From positions 33,789-97,788 of the forward strand of contig NWBJ01000110.1 of assembly GCA_002633115.1 (NCBI GenBank): a stretch of DNA of 64,000 nucleotides, in the 5' to 3' direction. Position numbers and translations under genes: made by a program. Position 1 is the stretch's first letter; every line of letters starts with the position of its first letter. Below are positions 1-6,485 of this stretch, in pieces. Under the pieces are notes generated by a model. That model had not been told where the DNA came from. It was given only the letters and a program-made list of their open reading frames with translations, and ran no database searches. This DNA is from Muribaculaceae bacterium Zag1. Lineage in GTDB: Bacteria; Bacteroidota; Bacteroidia; Bacteroidales; Muribaculaceae.

Positions 1-123
1 GATCGTAACAAGACTTCTCATATATATGATGAGGAGGAAGCAGAGGAGATTTCCGCCGCAATCCTTACAGAGTATGCTGAGATGATTGATACGTTGGTAA
101 GCAAGTTGGGGGGAGAATTATGA
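1..123 (+). CDS. HEPN-type protein (HI0074-like), C-terminal part only
   Basis: The reading frame is open from the window edge to a TGA at 121-123, giving the last 40 residues. They contain R-N-K-T-S-H, the R-x4-H signature of HEPN RNases, followed by the acidic YDEEEAEEI stretch seen in HI0074-type nucleotidyltransferase partners. The next gene starts inside this one (ATGA overlap at 120-123), the usual arrangement of HEPN/MNT pairs, in which the HEPN protein is the toxin and the MNT nucleotidyltransferase is the antitoxin that modifies it. The N-terminal part lies outside the window, so activity cannot be judged. Confidence 0.8.
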   Translation, partial: DRNKTSHIYDEEEAEEISAAILTEYAEMIDTLVSKLGGEL

Positions 124-416
124 AACCGATACCAGGGCTTAGCGATTGGTCAAATGCCATTGTGAGTGATATATTGGATAAATATCCTGAGGCTCAGCCC
201 ATAGTGCTGTTTGGGTCGAGAGCCAAAGGCACTTTTCGCAATGGCTCTGACATAGACCTAGCAATTATGGGCCAGTGTGACTCTGACCTGCTCTATCGTA
301 TTCAAGGAGATTTTGAGGATTCATATCTGCCATATTTTGTTGACGTCCTCGCCTTCTCTAAGCTAAAGAATCAATCCCTTAAGGACCATATAAAGCGCGT
401 AGGAATCACTTTGTGA
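120..416 (+). CDS. MNT-type minimal nucleotidyltransferase (antitoxin of a HEPN/MNT pair)
   Basis: This 98-residue protein carries the nucleotidyltransferase signature GSRAKGTFRNGSDIDLAI at about residues 32-49: the G-S turn and the two metal-binding aspartates D-x-D. A third acidic strand (YFVDVLAF) follows at about residue 72. The length is normal for stand-alone MNT proteins. It is translationally coupled to the upstream HEPN gene by a 4-base overlap. By family knowledge it would nucleotidylate and neutralise the HEPN RNase in the cytoplasm. The whole domain is present, so I take it to be functional. Activity on another substrate cannot be excluded. Confidence 0.85.
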   Translation: MKPIPGLSDWSNAIVSDILDKYPEAQPIVLFGSRAKGTFRNGSDIDLAIMGQCDSDLLYRIQGDFEDSYLPYFVDVLAFSKLKNQSLKDHIKRVGITL

Positions 417-449
417 AAACATAATACAACCCCATAGAGAAAAATACTT

Positions 450-578
450 ATGACAGAGCAGAATTACCCCATAGGATTGCAGGACTTTGCCGAAATACGT
501 CAAAGCGGTAAGGTGTATATTGACAAGACCTCTTCTACCACCCACAACATCTCCAAATGGAAAATAATGGCCACATGA
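450..578 (+). pseudogene. 5' fragment of an AAA-ATPase/PD-(D/E)XK family gene
   Basis: The 42-residue frame opens with YPIGLQDFAEIRQSGKVYID, which closely matches the first 30 residues of the full-length ATPase at 52486-54117 (YPIGIQDFRALRKGGYLYVD). The similarity stops at the K-T after that motif, before the Walker A loop, and the frame closes at 578. It is therefore a truncated relic of a gene family that occurs three times in this window. The family is normally above 500 residues. Confidence 0.75.
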
Positions 579-1042
579 GCCTTAATTCAATAGGGATTGA
601 TGGCCTGACAATTCAAACTCCTACTTCCCTCCAAGCGGATGAATGTTTCGACCTCGTAGAGATACAGGTTTTATCAGTCCCTTGGTTTTCATGTTGAGCA
701 CAAAGCCTCCCTGCATGGAGAAAATTTCCTGAAAATGGAGAGAGGCTCGGAAGGAGAGACCCTTTACATATCTTCCATGGTCAGGAGGCGAGGCTCAATA
801 TCGTAGGCAGATAGGACTATGGATTTTATTCTGTCCACTTTCTTTAGGCACATAAATACCCAAGGCGTCTGAAATCAACTGCGAGAATTCCTGGCACAGC
901 GCAGCCTCATTCTTGCGGCTCACAAACAGATACACGGTGGGCTCCTCACCCTTAGCGGCTTCAACGGCAAGAGAGGTCTTGCATTCTGCCATTGGCCGAA
1001 CTGTTTGTCCACCTTACATTAAGTTGGATGGTGAATTTCGCT
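579..1042 (-). pseudogene. Decayed region with minus-strand protein fragments of unknown family
   Basis: No intact gene is visible here. On the minus strand a 65-residue frame (992 down to 795, from MAECKTSLAVEAA) runs into two further open stretches in other frames: one reading SAYDIEPRLLTMEDM before a stop, and one reading GRYVKGLSFRASLHFQEIF and ending at 621. Together they look like one protein broken by frameshifts. I do not recognise the family. A short + strand frame at 575-697 is probably fortuitous. Confidence 0.35.
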
Positions 1043-1927
1043 CTACTTTCGGAAATCGGTTGGTGTCATTCCGGTCTGTTTCTTGAAGAATCGCACAAAA
1101 TGCTGGGGGTACTCGTATCCCAGGGCTTCTGCCACTTGCGAAACACTCATATCGGGGACAAGCAGCAGTTCCTTTGCTTTCTCCAAAATGCGACTGCCCA
1201 GATATTCTTTGGCCGAGACCCCTGTTTCGCGACGGACAAGGTCGCCAAAATAGCCGGGTGAAAGACAAATCTGGTCAGCAAAATAGTTCACCGTAGGCAC
1301 TCCATGCTGTTTGGCCTTGCCACTGTTCAGATAGTCGGCAATCAGATTTTCAAAGCGCAACAGCACGTCATGATTAAGCAGACTGCGCTCTGTGAACTGG
1401 CGGTCGTAGAAGCGCACGCAGTAGTCGAGCAGCAATTTGATGTTGTCGCACAGCACCGACTGTGTGTGAGCGTCACCTGCATTCTCCAGCTCGATTTCCA
1501 TAATTTCTATCAGATGGCTTACTACGCTAAACTCCGACGGCGACAGATGCAACGCCTCGTTGGAGGAATAGCTGAAGAAGTTGTAGCGTGAAATCTCACG
1601 GCCCAGGGCTGTGCCGTGGATGAAATCCGGGTGAAAGAGCAACCCCTTAAATTTAGGGTCTTTGCCGGGTATGGCCTCAAACTCGCATATCTGGCCGGGA
1701 GCAAAGGCGATGATGCTCTTGTCGCCGTGGTCGTAACTGGTCTTGCCATAGGTAATGGTGCAGCTGGCCATGTCTTTTAAGAACAAGGCATAGAAGCCCC
1801 AATGCATCATGTAGGGCTTCAGCTTGTCAGGCTCCTCGCAATTCACAACAGCCACCAGCGGGTGTCGCATCTCGAAGCCGAACAAACGGCAGTAGGTATG
1901 TATTGAATCGAGTTGTACAACTTCCAT
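1043..1927 (-). CDS. AraC-family transcriptional regulator
   Basis: A 294-residue regulator. The N-terminal part is a sensing domain (HPLVAVVNCEEPD) and the C-terminal 100 residues form the double helix-turn-helix of AraC/XylS proteins, ending with VAEALGYEYPQHFVRFFKKQ and TGMTPTDFRK. The frame is open up to 2032, but I chose the ATG at 1927 for two reasons: MEVVQLDSIHTYCRLFG is the usual start of this subfamily, and a TAACTTTG promoter box at 2020-2027 lies inside the longer frame. The gene is divergent from the aldo/keto reductase at 2170, a common pairing in Bacteroidales, so it probably controls that gene. The inducer is unknown. Confidence 0.85.
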   Translation of the reverse strand: MEVVQLDSIHTYCRLFGFEMRHPLVAVVNCEEPDKLKPYMMHWGFYALFLKDMASCTITYGKTSYDHGDKSIIAFAPGQICEFEAIPGKDPKFKGLLFHPDFIHGTALGREISRYNFFSYSSNEALHLSPSEFSVVSHLIEIMEIELENAGDAHTQSVLCDNIKLLLDYCVRFYDRQFTERSLLNHDVLLRFENLIADYLNSGKAKQHGVPTVNYFADQICLSPGYFGDLVRRETGVSAKEYLGSRILEKAKELLLVPDMSVSQVAEALGYEYPQHFVRFFKKQTGMTPTDFRK

Positions 1928-2019
1928 GATCACGTCATTTTGTTGGCAAAGGGAGTGCAAGCCGAGAGCAGAAGCCAAACTTGTTTGGCTTTGCCGAGGC
2001 GCAGCCTGCTTTCGCGTAG

Positions 2020-2027
2020 CAAAGTTA
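2020..2027 (-). promoter_or_regulatory. -7 box of the AraC-family gene
   Basis: TAACTTTG on the minus strand matches the Bacteroidota -7 consensus TAnnTTTG. No good -33 TTTG is seen 20 bases upstream. Its position supports translation from 1927 rather than 2032. Confidence 0.5.
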
Positions 2028-2136
2028 CTCATTTTTGTTGGTTTACACCCATTTTAAGAGGCCTGATTTGACACAAAGAGGGAAAATGGTAATCTTTCCC
2101 TTACTTCGGGTATGGTCTCCAGGGCCGTTTCGGCTG

Positions 2137-2144
2137 TAACTTTG
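2137..2144 (+). promoter_or_regulatory. -7 box of the aldo/keto reductase gene
   Basis: TAACTTTG followed by GCA lies 25 bases before the reductase start codon. No clear -33 element was found, which would suit an activator-dependent promoter next to the divergent AraC gene. Confidence 0.55.
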
Positions 2145-2169
2145 CATCATAACTTTAAAACCAGAAAAA

Positions 2170-3078
2170 ATGAACAGTCATGTTTTATCCGAGAGCTTCA
2201 TGCTCTCCAACGGGGTGCGAATCCCTAAAGTAGGTCTCGGCACATGGGAAATCGCCGATGACAAGGTGGCCGATGCAGTACGCGCAGCCATAAAAATAGG
2301 TTATCGGCACATAGACACGGCCCAAGGCTACGGCAACGAGCGTGGCGTGGGCGAAGGCATCCGCACATGTGGACTGAAGCGAGACGAAATATTTGTGACC
2401 ACAAAACTTGAAGCGGACATCAAAGGCTATGACGGCACGCAAGCCGCCATTGAGAGCTCGCTTGACCGGCTTGGGCTCGACTACATCGACCTGATGATCA
2501 TCCACGCTCCACAGCCGTGGAAGCATTTCCGCGAGGCTGACCGTTTCTTTGAAGGCAACCAAGCCGTTTGGTGCGCTTTGGAGAAAGCCTACAAGGCTGG
2601 GCGTTTGCGTGCCATCGGTCTGAGCAACTTCCAAGAGGAAGACATCGAGAACATCCTCGGACATTGCGAGGTGCGTCCAATGGTGAACCAGATACTTGCT
2701 CACGTAAGCAACACGCCATTCGGTCTGATTGACTATTGCCACGAGAACAACCTCCTTGTTGAGGCATACTCTCCGATGGGGCATGGCGTAATGCTGCAAG
2801 ACAAAATTGTTGGCGCTATGGCTGAGCGCTATGGGGTAAGCATCGCCCAGCTCTGCATCCGCTATTGCCTGCAACTCGGTCTTGTAGTGCTTCCAAAGAC
2901 TTCCAATCCGGCACACATGCAGAGCAATGCCTGTGTGGACTTCGAGATTTCTGCCGCTGACATGCAGGTGCTCAAAGATATTCCTAAAATCAAGAATTAC
3001 GGCGAGTGGAGCATCTTCCCTGTTTACGGAGGCAAGGCAAACGGCGACGGCACATATACCGCAAGAGATTTCCATTAA
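2170..3078 (+). CDS. Aldo/keto reductase
   Basis: A 302-residue TIM-barrel oxidoreductase that would reduce aldehydes or ketones with NADPH in the cytoplasm. The catalytic tetrad is visible: D49 in YRHIDTAQ, Y54 in GYGNE, K79 in FVTTKLE and H112 in DLMIIHAPQ. The barrel motif GLGTWE lies near the start and the cofactor-binding region (VVLPKTSNPAHMQSN) near residue 245, with length as expected. It is transcribed divergently from an AraC regulator. The physiological substrate cannot be read from sequence. Confidence 0.9.
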   Translation: MNSHVLSESFMLSNGVRIPKVGLGTWEIADDKVADAVRAAIKIGYRHIDTAQGYGNERGVGEGIRTCGLKRDEIFVTTKLEADIKGYDGTQAAIESSLDRLGLDYIDLMIIHAPQPWKHFREADRFFEGNQAVWCALEKAYKAGRLRAIGLSNFQEEDIENILGHCEVRPMVNQILAHVSNTPFGLIDYCHENNLLVEAYSPMGHGVMLQDKIVGAMAERYGVSIAQLCIRYCLQLGLVVLPKTSNPAHMQSNACVDFEISAADMQVLKDIPKIKNYGEWSIFPVYGGKANGDGTYTARDFH

Positions 3079-3098
3079 CAAATAAGAACAATAAGCAT

Positions 3099-4109
3099 AT
3101 GAATAAACTAACGCAAATGGCATTGTCGCTGTATTTTGCAGCGTGCATGCCGATTACAATGATGGCTTGCACCTCGTGCAGCAACGATAACAACGAAGAC
3201 ATGGAACAAAGTATCAATCTACAGAACAGTACTGCCTCTACAGAGGGAAACGGAGACCGCACGTTCTCCGTAGGTGGCGTGGATTTCAAAATGGTATTTG
3301 TGAGGCATGGCACCTTTACAATGGGAAGCAGCGACACGAGCGTTCAGTTCAGTGAATCACCCGCACACCAGGTTACATTGACCAAGGATTTCCTCATTGG
3401 CGAGACAGAAGTGACAGAGGCTCTATGGAACGCTGTAATGGGTAGCAGTGGCGGTTCTGCCACGCTGCCAAAGACCTCTGTAACATGGACTCAGGCTCAC
3501 AATTTCATTGACAGACTTAATGAAATTGCACGTTCACAAGGCCTGATTTCCGATAACGAAAGTTTCCGCCTTCCGACAGAGGCCCAGTGGGAGTTTGCTG
3601 CAAAGGGCGGCAATAAGAGCCAAGGGTATCTCTATTCGGGGAGCAACAACATCAACGATGTGGCTGTAACTCGCGAGAACTCCGGAAGCGATGCGCCTAT
3701 ACATGTCAAGAGCAAACAGCCCAACGAACTCGGTATCTACGACATGAGCGGCAATGCTTACGAATGGGTGGACGATCGAGGGGCGGCTTACAGTTCAGAG
3801 GCACAAACCGACCCGCAGCAGACCACCGGCTCTGGCTACGTGAAACGCGGAGGCAGCAACTACCACCGATTTTCTTCAGAGCCTTACCTCTTCACCACAA
3901 CTGGCCGATATTTCTATAGCAGCACCGACTGGACTATCGGTTTCCGAATTGCTTTGGAGATAGATTCGTCAGCGACAGCTCTAGCCAGTATTCAAGCAGA
4001 TAGAAATGGCAAGGAAACCATCTATGACCTACAAGGCAATAGACTAATGGCGATGAATAAAAGCGGCTTTTACATCGTGAACGGGAAAAAAGTATTCAAG
4101 AAGTTATGA
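3099..4109 (+). CDS. Lipoprotein with SUMF1/FGE-type fold, probably not an active formylglycine enzyme
   Basis: The frame is open from 3006, but the start at 3099 places a signal peptide with lipobox-like cysteines (MMACTSC) at the N-terminus, so I chose it. Residues about 55-290 match the sulfatase-modifying-factor fold: FTMGSSD, GETEVTEALWNAVMG, FRLPTEAQWEFAAKGG, GIYDMSGNAYEWVDD and a final GFRIA. Active formylglycine-generating enzymes have two cysteines near the end of the domain. Here that stretch (RGGSNYHRFSSEPYLFT) has none, so a binding or structural role is more likely. The C-terminus, IYDLQGNRLMAMNKSGFYIV, is a tail common on secreted Bacteroidales proteins. The gene lies 20 bases after the reductase and may share its transcript. 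Confidence 0.75.
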   Translation: MNKLTQMALSLYFAACMPITMMACTSCSNDNNEDMEQSINLQNSTASTEGNGDRTFSVGGVDFKMVFVRHGTFTMGSSDTSVQFSESPAHQVTLTKDFLIGETEVTEALWNAVMGSSGGSATLPKTSVTWTQAHNFIDRLNEIARSQGLISDNESFRLPTEAQWEFAAKGGNKSQGYLYSGSNNINDVAVTRENSGSDAPIHVKSKQPNELGIYDMSGNAYEWVDDRGAAYSSEAQTDPQQTTGSGYVKRGGSNYHRFSSEPYLFTTTGRYFYSSTDWTIGFRIALEIDSSATALASIQADRNGKETIYDLQGNRLMAMNKSGFYIVNGKKVFKKL

Positions 4110-4152
4110 GACTTCCAATCAAAAAATGGATGCCGCTCATCAGTATGACTGT

Positions 4153-4179
4153 GTGTACAGGGGACAGTCCCCTGTACAC
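4153..4179. repeat. 27-base palindrome, copy 1 (12-bp arms, 3-base loop)
   Basis: The arms begin GTGTACAGGGGA and end TCCCCTGTACAC around a CAG loop. The same sequence recurs at 5618-5644 with nearly identical flanks, and a longer derivative occurs at 56620-56714. It lies past the stop codons of the two convergent genes on either side, so it may also act as a terminator. Confidence 0.85.
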
Positions 4180-4232
4180 GGTTGAAGACCTCTTGAGCCC
4201 TATTATTTGATTTATCTGCGGAAAAAATCTGA

Positions 4233-5438
4233 CTACTTTTCCAATCCGATTAACCAAAGCGGAAGTTTGGCTCCTATGGGATAAAGTAAATCATCGGATA
4301 ACACGTAAGAATTTGGTATATCCGCAATTTGTGAGAAAGATTTGTCTGGACCTCCAACCTCGAAAAGCCATTTACCATCCACCAGAAAATCCCCATGTTG
4401 CTTGCCATATTCCACTCGGTGGCGACGCATTAGCTGCTGCACAGCAAATGTTTCTCTTGCTGTGCCTATTTCAGGCATTTGATCATAAGACAATATCTGA
4501 AGCAGATTGTTGTTTTGGATGTAAATTTTGTCAGGTTTTTGGAGCTTTTTGATAGAATTTACATCAGCATACAATAGATTCAGTAGCTGAGCATCATTGA
4601 GGGCATTTAAATAATTCAGCACTGAAGGGCGGCTAAGTTCTAAGAGACGGCCAAGGCGAGTAATGTCAACCTCATAAGGCTTTGAGGAAGCGCAAAAACG
4701 CAGGAGAGCTTTAATCTTTCGCGCTTGTCCAGGCTCAATTCCTCTCAATAACGGTATCTCCTGGTCAATAATGAAATTGATTATATTTTCTATGGTGAGA
4801 TTATACTCCTCTCTATCTTCTCCATCGAAAAAAGGATAATAACCAGCCTGTAAATAGTTGCGGAATTCACGTATCGGTACAAATTGTTGGTTTACTTTAA
4901 TGCATATGTCTCCAGCATTCTCAAGAAGTTCGTTGAGAGGATAGGATGGAAATCTTAGATCATGATAGAATTCGAGATACTCAACAAACGAAAGCCCATG
5001 CATAAGATAAGGGCGGCATCTGCGTGAGAGGTCGGCATCAGCATTTAGTATTTTAAGCAATGAAGAGCCTGAAATTACTACCTTAAGTTCTGGGAAGGAG
5101 TCATAAATCTCCTTAACCTCACGGCTCCAATTATCATATTTATGCACCTCGTCGAGAAAGAGGCGTTTCCCTCCGGTTAGCTGGAATTGTGAGGCCAATT
5201 CCACCAAAGTATGGTTGGAGAAATAGATGCTATCGAGCGAACAGTAGAGTGCCTCACGGGTGGTGATGGGATAATTCAACTTTATATATTGCAATATGAG
5301 GGTAGTTTTTCCTACACCTCTTGATCCACGTATAGACAGTAAACGTTTGTCCCATTTGATTTCATACATGAGGCTGCGTATGTGCTCCGTCGAGGTTAGA
5401 GCCAGCAGATGTTGTTGTCGGGCGAATAGGGTATCCAT
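4233..5438 (-). CDS. AAA-type ATPase with DUF4143-like C-terminal domain
   Basis: A 401-residue protein. The N-terminal ATPase domain has Walker A G-S-R-G-V-G-K-T at 38-45 and Walker B KRLFLDEVHKY at about 91-101. The C-terminal third has features of DUF4143: a winged-helix-like segment (VDITRLGRLLELSRPSVLNY) and a nuclease-like end (VEYGKQHGDFLVDGKWLFEV). Such proteins are common accessory genes of Bacteroidota, with a suspected role in mobile-element or defence functions that is not established. The gene is A+T-richer than its neighbours and sits alone between two copies of a 27-base palindrome. It has its own consensus promoter at 5459-5490. Confidence 0.8.
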   Translation of the reverse strand: MDTLFARQQHLLALTSTEHIRSLMYEIKWDKRLLSIRGSRGVGKTTLILQYIKLNYPITTREALYCSLDSIYFSNHTLVELASQFQLTGGKRLFLDEVHKYDNWSREVKEIYDSFPELKVVISGSSLLKILNADADLSRRCRPYLMHGLSFVEYLEFYHDLRFPSYPLNELLENAGDICIKVNQQFVPIREFRNYLQAGYYPFFDGEDREEYNLTIENIINFIIDQEIPLLRGIEPGQARKIKALLRFCASSKPYEVDITRLGRLLELSRPSVLNYLNALNDAQLLNLLYADVNSIKKLQKPDKIYIQNNNLLQILSYDQMPEIGTARETFAVQQLMRRHRVEYGKQHGDFLVDGKWLFEVGGPDKSFSQIADIPNSYVLSDDLLYPIGAKLPLWLIGLEK

Positions 5439-5458
5439 AACAGCATAGAATTACACGG

Positions 5459-5490
5459 CAAAATTAGGAATAAAAAATTGGAATTCCAAA
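5459..5490 (-). promoter_or_regulatory. Consensus Bacteroidota promoter of the DUF4143-type ATPase
   Basis: On the minus strand TTTG (5487-5490), 20 bases, then TAATTTTG (5459-5466), about 20 bases before the start codon at 5438. This is a full match to TTTG-N20-TAnnTTTG. A long palindrome at 5502-5558 begins 12 bases upstream of the -33 element. Confidence 0.75.
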
Positions 5491-5501
5491 TAATTTTAGC
5501 A

Positions 5502-5558
5502 GAGTGTAAATCGCGATTAACAAATTTGGGCCAAATTCGTTAATCGCGATTTACACTC
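5502..5558. repeat. Long palindrome (28-bp arms, 1 mismatch, 1-base centre)
   Basis: Arms 5502-5529 and 5531-5558 are complementary at 27 of 28 positions and begin GAGTGTAAATCGCGATTAAC. It is directly upstream of the ATPase promoter. Possible roles are an operator, a terminator, or the remains of a small mobile palindrome. No second copy was found in the window. Confidence 0.8.
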
Positions 5559-5617
5559 TCGGTACCTAGGTCTTTCAAGGTGAGCAGTTCTCCATCGTTA
5601 TTGTAAGGAGAATAAGT

Positions 5618-5644
5618 GTGTACAGGGGACAGTCCCCTGTACAC
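5618..5644. repeat. 27-base palindrome, copy 2
   Basis: Identical to 4153-4179 over all 27 bases, with the flanking GTG-t on the left and almost the same GTTG on the right. The two copies bracket the ATPase gene. Confidence 0.85.
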
Positions 5645-5678
5645 AGTTGGTTTCCTGTTCACAGTTGGGACTCCCTCA

Positions 5679-5756
5679 GCAGGCGGTAGCCTTCCCCCTT
5701 TAGGGGGTTAGGGGGCTGAGCTTAGGGGCTGAGCTTAGGGGGCTGAGCTTAGGGGG
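5679..5756. repeat. Poly-C/poly-G hairpin repeat (copy 1 of 5) plus short tandem repeat
   Basis: CCCCCTTTAGGGGG (5694-5707) lies within a longer motif GGCGGTAGCC...GTTAGGGGG that recurs at four other places, in either orientation. It is followed by three near-identical 15-17 base units built on GGGGCTGAGCTTA (about 5711-5756). Confidence 0.8.
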
Positions 5757-5857
5757 CTGCCCGTAAGAATACTCAAAAGTGAGTATGGTGTAATTGATTG
5801 GAATTTTGTAACTTTGCACAAAATATTAAGGCAATTACAAAAACATCCAATCAGATT

Positions 5858-6481
5858 ATGAGAAAGACCATATCATTCATGGCTGCTATAGCCATGATCT
5901 GCCTTATGGCAGCTTGCGGCAAGAAGGCCGATACCCAACAAGAAACAGTAGTCTACAGCGTAGAGCAAGTGCTCGAAGCTGGCGATAGCCTCTCGGGCCA
6001 GGAAGTGACCGTCGAGGGCGTATGCTCGCACCTGTGCAAGCACGGCGGCAAGAAGATGTTCCTCAAAGACAGCGAAGATGGACGCCTGCTGCGCGTCGAG
6101 GCTGGCGAGCTTGGCTCATTCCCCCAGGAGACCGTAGGCCAGACCGTAAAGGTGACTGGCGAACTGGTAGAGCAGCGCATCGACGAGGACTACCTGATGG
6201 GCTGGGAGCGCCAGCAAGAAGAGGCTGAGGCCAAAGCCGCAGCCGAGGCTGCCAACGCTGCCGCCAACGGAGCCGAAGTGGCCGAAGCAGATACCACCAA
6301 AGAGGCCAAAGGCCACTGCGACACCGACAAGCAAGCTCGCCAAGAAGTCGGCGACACCCCCGCTGAGCGTATCGCCGGATATCGCGAGCGTATTGCTGAG
6401 CAAGTTGCCAACGGTGGCAAACCCTATCTGAGCTTTTTCCACATCGTGGCCAACAGCTACGAAATAGTAGGGGAGGAGTGA
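5858..6481 (+). CDS. Lipoprotein with an OB-fold-like periplasmic domain
   Basis: The start at 5858 gives a lipoprotein signal (LMAACGKK, lipid-attached Cys near residue 20). A longer in-frame extension to 5798 would hide this signal and overlaps a promoter box (TAACTTTG at 5809-5816), so I reject it. Residues about 35-110 (SGQEVTVEGVCSHLC, MFLKDSEDG, VKVTGELVEQRIDEDYL) have the pattern of a small beta-barrel that binds a ligand. Then comes an Ala/Glu-rich linker and a C-terminal segment ending LSFFHIVANSYEIVGEE. A C-x3-C pair and a later Cys could bind metal or heme, but that is speculative. Four bases separate it from the M16 peptidase gene, so they are probably co-transcribed. Confidence 0.6.
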   Translation: MRKTISFMAAIAMICLMAACGKKADTQQETVVYSVEQVLEAGDSLSGQEVTVEGVCSHLCKHGGKKMFLKDSEDGRLLRVEAGELGSFPQETVGQTVKVTGELVEQRIDEDYLMGWERQQEEAEAKAAAEAANAAANGAEVAEADTTKEAKGHCDTDKQARQEVGDTPAERIAGYRERIAEQVANGGKPYLSFFHIVANSYEIVGEE

Positions 6482-6485
6482 GGAT

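Noticed and set aside
995..1261. + strand frame at 992-1261
   Set aside because: It overlaps the C-terminal helix-turn-helix of the AraC regulator on the other strand and shows no protein features of its own.
3006..3098. N-terminal extension of the SUMF1-type protein from 3006
   Set aside because: It overlaps the end of the reductase gene and would bury the lipoprotein signal. The start at 3099 is better.
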